64,000 nucleotides of DNA from Nephromyces sp. MM_2019 (Eukaryota; Apicomplexa; Aconoidasida; Nephromycida): assembly GCA_015657535.1 (NCBI GenBank), contig JADHZB010001582.1, positions 9,660 to 73,659 on the forward strand, in the 5' to 3' direction. Under the pieces are notes generated by a model that had not been told where the DNA came from, searched no databases, and was given only the letters and a program-made list of their open reading frames with translations. Each line of letters begins with the position of its first letter. Within the stretch, counting starts at the first letter, position 1. A program made the translations under genes and the position numbers. Of the stretch, positions 37,501-48,400 are shown piece by piece.

Positions 37501-39448
37501 ATTTTATAAGCATAAAACGTCACAACTTGTGTGTGCGAAAAAGTAATTCCACGGAAATTCGTCCTTTTCAGCAAAACTAAGGCGAAAACTTAAGGGATTT
37601 AACACCATTAGGCTTGAAAACGTAAACTACATCCAACACACACATGGCATAAATCTTCAAAGTCCTCCAAATTATCGCTAAAAGTGACGGAAGCCGATTC
37701 TTTATCAAAGAGACATTAGATGCAAAAGAACTCCAAAACTTCGCTATCAAGCGATGGAAATTGTTTCTTAAAGGGAGCTTAGACGCACTCACACATACAC
37801 GAATTTCGCTCGGTCTATTCTAAATTAAAAAAAACCACTCACCCTCTGCCAATACTTGCACATTGTTGTCTTCCTTAAAACATATTTTCTAGAGCGTTCA
37901 CTACTTAAAATCTGCCCGATTTTCTCCCCAGTAGACACCAACCGCCGATATTTTTCGGCAGTTTCTCTGCAATAATAAAAGTATCACAGAATGGCTCATT
38001 ATCCCATTCTTTCAGGGTTATCTACATGCTAAAAAAGCTATTTCGCTGATTTGTGTGTGAAGATTATCAAATTACACACACGATGCATCACAAATGAGCA
38101 CGGCGCACATGTTTCTTTGCAAACATCGCAGCAAGTGTGAGTTTTCTACTTCATCGAAAATATATCATCCAGAAAAACTTCCAAAGTAGGCATAGCGGTA
38201 AAACATAGTGGAAAAAACCGATTAATTGGGAGGAATTTGATATATTCTGCCACAAAATTCAGCAAAAAACACTTTTTTTTTAAATTGAAAGCAAAAAAAA
38301 ACATTAAACAAAGAAGAAGAAAAGATCAAAGTGTTCACAAAGTTAAATCTAATGGTTGCTGGAATATGCAAAAAACAAAGCAAAAGGAAATGAAATAGGA
38401 GCAGCAAAGTTAAATGCAAGAATTTTTCATAATAATTCTCCTACACATTGGCTCTACATTTTTTTAATTTAAAAAAGATAACCAAACCTGTAATACACTG
38501 AATTCTCATCCAACAAGGCCTGAGAGGCATAAAGATGATGTCCAGAATCTCCAGATATTCCAGCGATAACATTCGGAGCATGGACTCTCTCTATAAGAAA
38601 ACAAGGAGAGAAAATCTCAAATTCACAAAATCGCACACACGCTTTAGATGAGAATTCCACGTATAAAATCAGCCGCTTGCATGTATCGAATCTTCAGGAA
38701 GAAGCAGAAATTTCACTTTAAATCTCAAACAGAGAGATGTTCAAAGATCATACGTTTGAAACACAGATGCTGCGTATATTACCAAATTACAGGATTTCTA
38801 GCGTGCACACACACTGAATCAAACTGAAAAAAAAATACACATAAACACACTTTCCAAAAAAAAACATACACACATAAACGACAAGTTTTATCCAAAGAAT
38901 TTCATCCAAATTTACAAAAATACCCACTTATATAATTTAAACAGCGTGAGACCTGATTCAATCTTCCCATTCTAATTACTTCAATTTTAAACGATGAAAC
39001 AACTAAATCTCACCGTTTAAACACCAAAAAAACTTTTTTTCGCACAAACACACGTAGATGGAAAATGTAGCACAAATTACTCACCTGTATGCTGCCTGCT
39101 ATTACTATGCAATACAGCGTTCATTAAGAAATCTTCCGCAGTTTCAGCCTCTCTTTGATTGAAACGAAGACAAGGAGGAAGCACTGCGCCTTGGGAATGC
39201 GATACCGGCTTGAAATTTCGTTGCTCCTCTGCATTCTCCAGCAAAAAATGCTGACCTCCAGGAGCTCTCAATAAGTTCATTTTCGCAAGCAAATTAGCAG
39301 AAAAAACCCCAACTTTGCTTGCATCAGTTAAGCAACTAGAATCTTGTAAAGAATTTCCTTCCATTGATGTTTTTTCCAGCGTAAATTCCCCTTTTTTCAA
39401 TGTAAATTTTCCGGGAAAAAATCCAACGAAATTTCTTCTTTTTCCCAT
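34600..39448 (-). CDS. Tandem CCCH zinc-finger RNA-binding protein, seven exons
   Basis: Exons: 39085-39448, 38488-38590, 37843-37966, 37209-37372, 36431-36645, 36150-36213, 34600-35668. All six junctions agree in phase, giving 700 residues from M1 (TGA stop 34600-34602). Two CCCH fingers are visible: C192-x7-C200-x4-C205-x3-H209, and C226-x7-C234-x5-C240-x3-H244. Each is preceded by the family lead-in KTT(M/V)C, with WKTTVCRNWKAGNCKGG in the second. Such fingers bind single-stranded RNA and typically act in mRNA stability or translation. After the fingers come a Lys-rich patch (SSKNRKGKKKGAKK), a short helix SNLEKELQLLF, and a long Ser/Pro-rich tail. In the tail a ~20-residue motif with RGDTM(G/R)SGEFLQPS occurs twice in tandem. 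The codons of M1-K26 overlap a short DNA repeat, so translation may instead begin at M29 (39364). Its RNA target is unknown. Confidence 0.88.
35100..35225 (-). repeat. Internal coding duplication in CCCH gene
   Basis: Two copies of about 35-40 bp, near 35099-35135 and 35180-35215, encode GDTMGSGEFLQPSSFHT and GDTMRSGEFLQPSFHT. Plus-strand signature: CTCCACTTC(T/C)CATTGTATCA. The strong nucleotide identity points to a recent in-frame duplication. Confidence 0.85.
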
Positions 39449-39500
39449 GAAATTTTCCCTTTTCTGAATGAAACTTTCCCTTTTTTCAATGAAAATTCCT
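39366..39500. repeat. Short tandem repeat over the CCCH start codon
   Basis: Repeats of roughly 22-30 bp with the pattern (C)AATG(A/T)AAA(T/C)TTTCCCTTTT(T/C). They lie across the first ATG of the CCCH gene and just upstream of it, and encode FTLKKGEFTLEK in exon 1. The uncertainty over the true start codon comes from this repeat. Confidence 0.65.
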
Positions 39501-42500
39501 CCAGAAAAAACCCTTGATTATATGAAATAATTGTAGCGCAAAGGCAGCATGCAAATCTCGGTAAAGCTTGTTAATCAAACAGCATAAACGGGGGAAAACA
39601 CGCAAAAATATTCCAAAAAAAGCTATTAGAAGCTCGTAATCCTAAAGATACAACCTAAACCCTAAAGATATAATCCAAGCGTAAAATAATTCAATTAGAC
39701 TTTCATAGTGATGAGAGTACCAACCAAAAGATGAAACAAGAGAGTATGCATACACGAAATCCGCTAATGCGCAGCTTCAAGTCTGAAATAACTCAAAGCA
39801 CATACTATGCGCCAACCGGAAAATCTACTTGGGGGTAAAAATATACTCAAGAGCTGATTTATGTCTTATCACTTCCAGTAGGGTATTCTAGTTCTGCACA
39901 TATTCACTTTAGGAAGCTTCAACTTGCTTACACAAGGTACCGCAAAATTCTGAGGATCAAAACTTCTAGCCGAATTCAGGGAATGCAGCAAGCTTGAAGC
40001 AAGCTAAAGCTCTGTTTCATGAAAGAACAGCGAGAATTAGTACCGCAGCAAAGCTGCATCAACGCCAAATAAATCATAAACCAGGTATACAGCAATCAGA
40101 AAAGCAGGCTAACAGGTGGCAATAGCATAAAAGCTCATTCCGAAGGTGTAGTTCACGAAGACATAAAATTCTAAATGGCCTACAAAAAGCGAAACAGCCG
40201 GGTGATCAATGACGCCAAGGCCCGCCCTTTGATCATAATTTAGGTAAAACGCAAAAGACAGAACAAACAAAAACTAGATGTTAAAGCATAAATCTTCTAA
40301 ATTACGCATGTATATCTCCCCACATCTCAATAGTTGCAGGAAAAAAAAAACACAAATTCACGGGTGTAACCATCCCTGGACTTATTGAAAAAACCATGTA
40401 AAATTCCTTGGTATGCACAATCACGCATATATATATCCAAGGTATAGGGTTACGCTACCAGATAGTGGCTACAGAGCGCAAGAGGAAGGAAAGTTCAGCC
40501 GCTCTCTGTACCATGACTCCTTTAGGCAACAAAAAATAGCTAAAAGCAAAGTCAACTTCCAGCGCCTGCTATGTAGATGTTACGCCATCAAACAAATTTT
40601 ACATGAAACAACACGTTCATCGCGACGCATCCCCCAAAAGAGGCAAAAATAACCTCAAATTTAGTTTAAAGCTGCAGCAATTGCAAAATTCAGCAATCGC
40701 ATAGGCAAACGGGTACATTGGGCGCGGGAGCCTGGTTTCCTGCAATTGTTGCTTATAGAACAACACCCACGCTCATGCTCTTACACACACATATGCGCGC
40801 GTGGCTGCCTTGTTACCTGTAATTTTGCTGCTTAAATATCAAATTCAACATTAAAAACCCCCGCTCGTGCTATTAGTCACACACATGAAGGCGTGGTTTA
40901 CTTCATTTTTCTTTCTCCCATTAGGAGCAAGAGAGATGACATAGAAAAAGGCCTGCATTCAGTGCATAGGATACGTAGCGAAGTGCGGGAAGTGCTGCGG
41001 TCGTAAGCTGCAATGCCTGGTTCCACGCTTTCCACTAGAATGCCGCGTAGGGCTGACAATTGTTCGCAGAGGTGACCATGGTGGAAGGAGAGCCCAGGAA
41101 ACACAGGAGCGGTGTGCGGGGAACAGCCGCAGAAGCCAGACAGAGTTTGTAAAAAAATGGAGAATATATATAAGCGATGTCTGACCTCATCTAGCCGGAA
41201 AACATTAGACGGACTGACTACACGCTGCGAAGCCAGTGTTGCAAGTCTTTGTTTGCTGTGCGCTTCACGGAAAGAGCATGAACCATATTTGCTAATGAAA
41301 CTGTAAGGCGAGTGTAAGGTGAATGGAAGGCCGAGTGGTTGGCGGAGCAGAATGAATAATGTGATTTATCACTGCTAACTGATACTATCAATTGAAAACA
41401 AATATATATATTTAATGAATACATTAAGCATATGTATAGGCTTGTGTTGCTTCATCTAGGGAGCAAATAATAGGCACTTTCTGGAAAGAACATATTTACC
41501 ACAAGCCTGGTCACTTCAAAAGTAAAAGTACACTCACATGCACTCGTTAGAACAACTTCGTTCTACATCTGGGAGGTGCGAATAACACTGGATTCACATC
41601 CAGGATGATTTATACGCGTGGATATGGCAAGAAAACTTGAATGCTGGAAGTACCAAACCTTAGGACTGCAACTCTCTAGAAACCAAAAGCTCATAGGAGA
41701 AGATGCATGATTGTAGGGTCAGCAATATCCCATGCAGTACAGGTTATCTTGTCGTATTGCCTTTATTTTCATGTTTTTTTGGGTCAATAGTGTGACGGCA
41801 CTATTACTGACTGGCAGCTCTTGTATTGTTGGGCACAAGGCATAAACGTAGCGCCGTTTTGTGTCACCAAAGCTAAAGCACTGCGAGTCACTTTTCCCAT
41901 TACCTTCATAAATAGCTTTAGCATAGTTCAACGCCTTATTACTTGCTTCTACTCTCCCTTGTGTTTACTCCCCTACACTGGAAATATTCCTATGCAGTTC
42001 TCTCTTCCAAGCTAGTCCCAAACTTGTGCATATATTTTCTTCCCTAGCATAGAGTTCTCCAAATTTTAAAGTGTAATGAAAATAAGGTCACCCGTTTCAC
42101 GAGCCATATAGCTGCCTTAATCCAAGGAACCTGGGAATATTTTTGAGGCGGAGATTGCATAGCGCCACATATACCGTGGTGAACCTATCAGTAACTTTAT
42201 GGCTTGCCTCGTTCTAGTTTTATTAATTCTATAAAAATTGATGATAAGACCTTAAGAGTCTTCTCCTTCCTAGAAGTATTATTTTCCTGGACTTAGATAA
42301 GAACACTAGATATATATCATCTAGTCTAGCAGAGCAGTGAAACATAGCGGCTTGAAGGGTGAATATAAAGACCTGCTGCTGCTGCTGCTCCAGTGAAGCT
42401 AAAAGCAAAGCCATTGCCTGGTCGTTTATAACATCGAATCGCAGATGTAAGGGGCTTGTTAATTTATCACCCCAGCCCAGCGGTAACATTATGCAATGCT

Positions 42501-44523
42501 TCTTTTCAATTTGTTACTCCAGCTGCAACTGAGCAGAAAATGTAGTTACTAAAAGAAGAACTGTTGCACATACTGAGGGTACGATGCGGCTAATGTTATG
42601 CATACACTAACTCAATTAAATGTATGCTACTCACCATATCTGTTTCATTCACGATTACATGAAGCTACAGGCCGGTAAGTGCTCTACTCCGAGAGCTTCC
42701 AGGACTCACCAATCTGTATTATAATTGCTTAGTACTCAAGTTAAAAGCATAGCACAGGATTCAGGACTTAAATCAAAAGTAGCTGTGCATTCCTCATACA
42801 TAAGTATAGATTCGAATGGTGCATGTGCAGCTATAAGAGGTTGTAAAATTAAAAACATAATACGGGAGTTGCGTGCTCCAAAATTTACTTTGCTTTTTTT
42901 GGAGTGTAAAGTGAGGCTTATTCCGAAGGATAGGGCTTCACTTAATAATCTGGTCTAACCCAAAGTTACATAGAAAAAGTGGTCATTCAATACGCATCGA
43001 AAACTTGTAAGCTTCAGGGGATATCACGGTCAGTAATGCTCCTTACGGGCTAAGTAAAGGTATGCTATAACTAGCCTCTCGCACATTTAGGCCTGGTTCA
43101 AACATTGAAAAAATGCCCGATCTCGCAAACTTGTGCTGTCTGACTTCCTGGGTGTTTTTCCTTAATTATCTAGCCTGTGTACAATGAATACTATTGTGTT
43201 TAACGGTTTACTTAAATCTCTGTAGCCCTTGGAAGGATGGATAACCGGGGCATGAATTCACTTGATTTGCTTAGAATGGTCTTACACAGCTTTTCCCCCT
43301 TTCCTTCGGTGAAAAACTGGGTACCTCACACGCATTCATACCATTTTTCCTAGAATATCATAAATTAGATGAGGAGTAGATACTCAGTTTACATCGCAGT
43401 TAGTAGTTCAGCTGATTTTTAGAAAGCCGCAGGATTTTAAGATACTTGTAAGTGCTTCAGCATAGACTTCACCCATTTAGCGCAACTAAGACATTATTGA
43501 TTATGAAGCATAAGTAATATAATTTTGCCCAGAGTTGTCTACTCAAGGTTAAAATTACAATTCAAGCCTAAAGTTCTCCAGCATAGAAGGTTGCCATACC
43601 ATGTCATACCTGGGTATCTGACATCTCATATAACGCTCAAAGTGCTCAGCGGTTGTATAGAGAATCAGCAATCTCAAAATTTATGCGTAAATATACAAAG
43701 TGCTTCCCGTTGAAGTATTACATTATGAGACTCTCAGATGAGTTCACAAAATTTGCTGATGCATTTCGGCAGAACCTTTGCACTTCAAAGAAGCGTTTTC
43801 CGTTGAGAGAGGCTGTTCACCCGGCCTCCCACGCTTAGTAATGCTGTAAATTGTGGAAGCATACTGATCATCAAAGTGACATATTCAAGCCAATTGAAAC
43901 TGAGTTGTACTGGATTGTCAGCGTGCCCAAGTGAAGTGAGTTTTAGGGCCCTGAGCATATACAAGAGTAGTGTAGCAAGAGGTAAGGTCCACCTTTCGTG
44001 AGGAGTAGGGAAGCAAGCTACAACGTCCACCTTCTGAGGAATAGAGTAGCAAGATGTAACGTCCACCTTTTATAAGGAATAGGGAGGTAAGCTATAAGGT
44101 CTACCTTTTGAGGAATAGTGTAAGAACATGTAAAGTCCAGCTTTTTGTGAAAAATATACATCAGTTCATCCGTAGTAGCTTGCAATCTACGTATATGATA
44201 GCATAATGCCTCAGTATACCGTACTTACTTGCCGCTCGGATGCTCCCCATGCCTTGGAGGGCAAATGAGTTGAGGGTAGTATGGAAGCATGGCGGCGTAA
44301 CAGCCTCTTGTGGTCCACCACCACAAGCGCATGCCTGACATGCAATTGCGGGCCCCACTTGAAACATAGTGAATGATTACGATAATATGACATCATTCCT
44401 TCTTGTTAGTCACGTCAGCCCTGTAGCTGGGGGTTTTAGTAGCTGACTTTTGCCGGATAACTTATAGGGGTAGGAATCACTTACTCAGTACGAGTAGTTC
44501 TATTATTTATCGTGTATTTTTCA
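39449..44523. other. Unassigned region with possible small exons
   Basis: Between the divergently transcribed CCCH and copper-transporter genes. Candidates on the plus strand: an ATG frame at 40413-40652 (79 residues, Arg-rich, QEEGKFSRSLYHDSF); a possible exon starting after the strong acceptor TTTCTTTCTCCCATTAG (ends 40923) and reading RDDIEKGLHSVHRIRSEVRE; and a frame at 41076-41306 ending HEPYLLMKL. I could not join them into a consistent gene. A minisatellite lies at 43967-44152. Promoters of both flanking genes should lie here. Confidence 0.3.
43967..44152. repeat. Five-copy minisatellite, 36-38 bp unit
   Basis: Copies start at 43967, 44005, 44041, 44079 and 44115. The consensus is (G/A)TAGxGxAGCAAGxTxTAA, then CGTCCACCTTTT and GAGGA. 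Alternate copies resemble each other (AGTGTAGCAAG-like and AGGGAAGCAAG-like), suggesting a two-unit higher-order step. It ends 370 bp upstream of the copper-transporter start codon. Confidence 0.85.
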
Positions 44524-45411
44524 ATGGATTGTGATAGTGGACACAACCATGGAGGGGGGGCGGCCATAGAACATGGTCATTCCACAGGTCATGGCGCCCA
44601 TGACATGGGGGATTCCCATCATTGCCATCACGACCATGCTTTTGGCACTGGAGAGAATGCTTTTGTTCTGCCGTTTAATTATCTTTTTCGAGAGATAACA
44701 GTGGAAAACAGAGGTTTTTATGTCTTCATCTTGTTTACTACTTTCTTTCTGGCATTGCTAAACAAATTTTTAAAGCGCGTTAGAGCGCGTGCAGCGTCCA
44801 AGTGGAATTATGAGCTTTTGAAAGACCCAAAATATGTCAGGATGAGCTTAATGCATACCTCGAAGAGTAAAACACAACTTTCTACGGGAGGTTCCTGTGA
44901 TACTGAATTTATATCACAGGGCTATTCCTACCGAAAGCCTTTTTGTGATGCCGTGGATAAACAATTTTTGAGGAATGATATAGCTATGCAGAATGAACGG
45001 GTTAGCATTCCCACAGGTTGTGAGCCAGACGTGAATACGGGCAGAGCGACGGTGTCGAACTCGTTGTATGAAGAAGGCTTAAGCGATGATGCTTTATCTG
45101 CTGGTGACAAAGAAAGTCTATCAAAAGTTGAAGGGAAATGTAATACCGACAAAACTCTCGAGAATGGAGATGTGAAACCCAGAATAGGGATAAGTGAACC
45201 TTCGAATAACATTGCTTGCAAAAGCACTAGTCGGTTTGCCAGCCTGTTATACATTAAAAGCCCACTGATATATGAAGCCAGTTGGACAGTATTTCTTTGT
45301 AGTTTCTTTAGCTTAACTATTGATTACGGATTGATGCTGGTTGCAATGACGTTTGACTATGGAATCTTCATTTGTATAATCCTGGGGTTTGCAGTTGGCC
45401 AGTTAATGTAG
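44524..45411 (+). CDS. Ctr-family high-affinity copper transporter
   Basis: Single exon, 295 residues, ATG 44524 to TAG 45411. The extracellular N terminus is His-rich (HGHSTGHGAHDMGDSHHCHH, residues 17-36) and is the likely copper-collecting arm. TM1 is about residues 64-82 (FYVFILFTTFFLALLN). TM2 carries the selectivity motif M271-x3-M275 (GLMLVAMTFDYG), and TM3 carries G288-x3-G292 (LGFAVGQLM), the packing motif of the trimer. Ctr proteins form trimeric pores for Cu(I) at the plasma or vacuolar membrane. Oddities: the loop between TM1 and TM2 is about 165 residues, Ser/Lys/Asp-rich and probably cytosolic, much longer than is usual in the family. No C-terminal Cys/His tail follows TM3. No signal peptide is seen. 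A GTG four codons upstream is in frame but is not a plausible start. Confidence 0.92.
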   Translation: MDCDSGHNHGGGAAIEHGHSTGHGAHDMGDSHHCHHDHAFGTGENAFVLPFNYLFREITVENRGFYVFILFTTFFLALLNKFLKRVRARAASKWNYELLKDPKYVRMSLMHTSKSKTQLSTGGSCDTEFISQGYSYRKPFCDAVDKQFLRNDIAMQNERVSIPTGCEPDVNTGRATVSNSLYEEGLSDDALSAGDKESLSKVEGKCNTDKTLENGDVKPRIGISEPSNNIACKSTSRFASLLYIKSPLIYEASWTVFLCSFFSLTIDYGLMLVAMTFDYGIFICIILGFAVGQLM

Positions 45412-48400
45412 CTTTTTCTGAATGCCTGGCTTAGCATTTGGAATAAGCTCAGTTCTTTATATCTTGTTGCTTTTATTCATTTTTTGAGGTTTGAAAGCAT
45501 TTAAATTTTGAGATAGCACCTACCGCTGAGAATTAAATTTTGTTATTCCCCTTCGTTGCTTTGCATGGTTTCCCACCAGGCTGAATGCGCCCATTCAGCT
45601 TGTTTATTTTGGGCGGGAAGAATATTTTTGGCAATCGTTGAGACTTATTGGCTGGTTGTTTATAACAAAATAAAAGTAATGTATGCTGCATGTTTCTGTT
45701 TATAGCATAACTTGAGTTTTTTCGAAATGTTCTTTCCTGAGCATGAGAGGACTAGACGTATAGCTTTAGGATACCGATAGGAGTCAATTACTTGTTTAAG
45801 CGCATTGAAATAAAATTTTAAGAATCTGATGCATGATTTTCTCCTAGTTCTTATCGCATTATGATCCTAAAACTACTTGTTAAGTGAGCTTTTTCTGGGG
45901 CTATGGAATTCTCTTTGTACTTTGCTGCTAATTTTTCGGCTTTGTTATAAGGAAGCCTGCTTTTTTTTTGTTTAGAGCCAAAAAATGGCTTAAAAATATC
46001 TTTTATGCCTGATAGCTAATGTCATGCAAGAATATTTCTACCTCTGTTTTGCCGCTGCTTCCATTCGAGCCCTAGTTTGCGCTGTTTTGTGTATGTTTGA
46101 TTTGTGCTCCTTTCGCTAAGACGAAACCCAGTCAGCTTAAATTTAAAATTAGCATTATTCAATATGCTAGATCGTTTGAAAGATATCTTCGTTATCTTAA
46201 TGAGCGAAATCTTTTTCGGGTAAAATTTCGACATCGCAGTCAGTGTTTATAGCCACTTTGGTGGATTTCTTTTGTAGCTTGGAGCTACGGTGAAGGCCGC
46301 CTCTAGCCACCCCACATTAGTGTAAGCTGGAAATAATTTACTGTAGACAATCTTTTGCTTATTCTTATTTATTTAGTCAAGTTGACATAGATGGCCTATT
46401 GCTTGTTCTTATCTTTCTGGGCAAAATTACACATCATGAAATGCTCAGGCTTTTGCTTATTCTAATTTTATGTGAAAGTTAAGGTTTCTTGGAGAGAGCG
46501 CTGCAGTTTCCGTATAGGAGCGTTTTTCTTCCTTCTCAGTCATTAATGATATTGGGGCAATTACCTTGTGTTTTTGCTTAGCCTCGTCCAGCGTGGTAGT
46601 TGGGAGATAATAGCTGTATTTTAGATCCCCTAATGTGTAACAGTAGATTTTAGCCAAAAACTTTTATTTTTTCATTGATGCTCATTCCTAGCACCCACAT
46701 GCATTGGCAATCTGGTTATCTTCGACTGCTTTTTTTGGGTTGTCGGAGCGTTGAAGTGTCTTGCTCTGTTCTTTACTTTGGCTAAAGTAAGTTTGGCATT
46801 ACCTCTGGCTATGCATGATATATTGGCTGCTTAGCAATTTATGGAGTTAAGACCATTTGGTTGAAATGTCGGACTTTTTTTACACTTTTTCTATACGGTA
46901 AGATTATTTTACTGTGCTAAAATTAACTTTGAATGAATCCATGTGCTCTTTGGTTGGGGACCATAGTTTCAGGTAATAAGCTTATTGAGCTTTGCTAACA
47001 AAGAATTGCATGGTGTATCAATATTCTTGTGTGACACTAAGCACTTCTATGAAACCAAGAAAACATCCCTGGCTTTGGTGTAAATTTTTGATTTTTTTCC
47101 TGTCGATTATTGCTGTTTGCTGGTATGCAGTTATCCTTGCTTTTACCTGCATTACCCTTGTGTAGTTTTGAAACTCTTTTATATTCTCCCCTAATTGTTG
47201 CTACTTTTGATGAATTCTGCAGATGTCGCTTTTGAAGTTCATTTTTAATTTAAAAGTGTTATGTATTTCTCAATTTTTGGCTCCTTGGATCGGTATATTT
47301 CGAGGGTCTGTTTATGCTTACGAGCATAACGACTTCCGAAATATATATCCATTAACCTTTGAATGTTTTGAAACTAAAATTGGTTTTGTTACAAGTACTA
47401 TCAAACTAATTTTATGAGTTGTAGCACTTTGCCTGTTTATCGGAAGATATTAGTGAACTTTACTGAAAGATTTTGTTCACAATAGGCCAATTTTATCAGA
47501 AATTGTGCCCCGAGTTATTTGTCGGAATCGCCTAGATGGCTTATCTTTGCGTTATTCTTCCTACGATAGGATACGCGATGATGGCAATGATAGTGTTGTT
47601 AGTCCTGAATACTATACTTGTTTTATGCTAAACCTGCTTGTAAGAGCACAATGGCCATAATTTGATACTCTTTGCTCAAAAAATTTGTCCAATTTATTCC
47701 CACACGAGTGCTACGCGTATCACTTGCTGGTTATTACACTGGCAATGGTTTTTTAAAAAAACTTTTCCCAAAGAAAGCAACATTAAGTTTGGCAACTTTG
47801 CCTTTGGGGTTTATGTATATAATATTCTAGCTATGTAGGGAAATTTAAGTTTGATGATGAGGGATGTGGTAGTGTGTATAACCTATTCGCCAGCTTGATC
47901 CTTGCCAGGTTGCGTGGTTCTGCTTTAATGCGAAACCATTTGAGTGGGCTTTGAGAATTATTATATCTTCTATTAACTTTTTCTTCGCCTATTTATTTTA
48001 GTTGCTTTGAGGGATATACCACGGTACACTCGGAATTCATCCGTCCACTGAAGTGGAAGTTTACTATTTGTTATTTTGATTCTCTCGTCTTCATGCCAAA
48101 TGAGAAAATTTTGAATTAGTTGAAGCTCCCATACTTTTTGTGTGCGCGCCTGTAACCGTAATGAAAAACTTGATTGCGGCCATTAGTTCTTTAAGATTAG
48201 GAGTCTTGGCCCGTAGGGAACAAGTAAGCCTTAATGCGTTAACAAACGACTCGCCTCTTGCCGAAGTGCTCCTGAGTCCTGGGCTTGCTTCCCCAGTAAG
48301 CAATACAGTTCCTCGTCTTGAATGCTGAGGGTTCAAGAACAATGCTATGTTTTTTAAGGGATCAAGCTGTTGTTGAATAGAAAACGCATACGCAGTTACA

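Noticed and set aside
44512..44523. GTG start for the copper transporter
   Set aside because: Nuclear genes of this kind start at ATG; the ATG four codons downstream begins the canonical His-rich arm.
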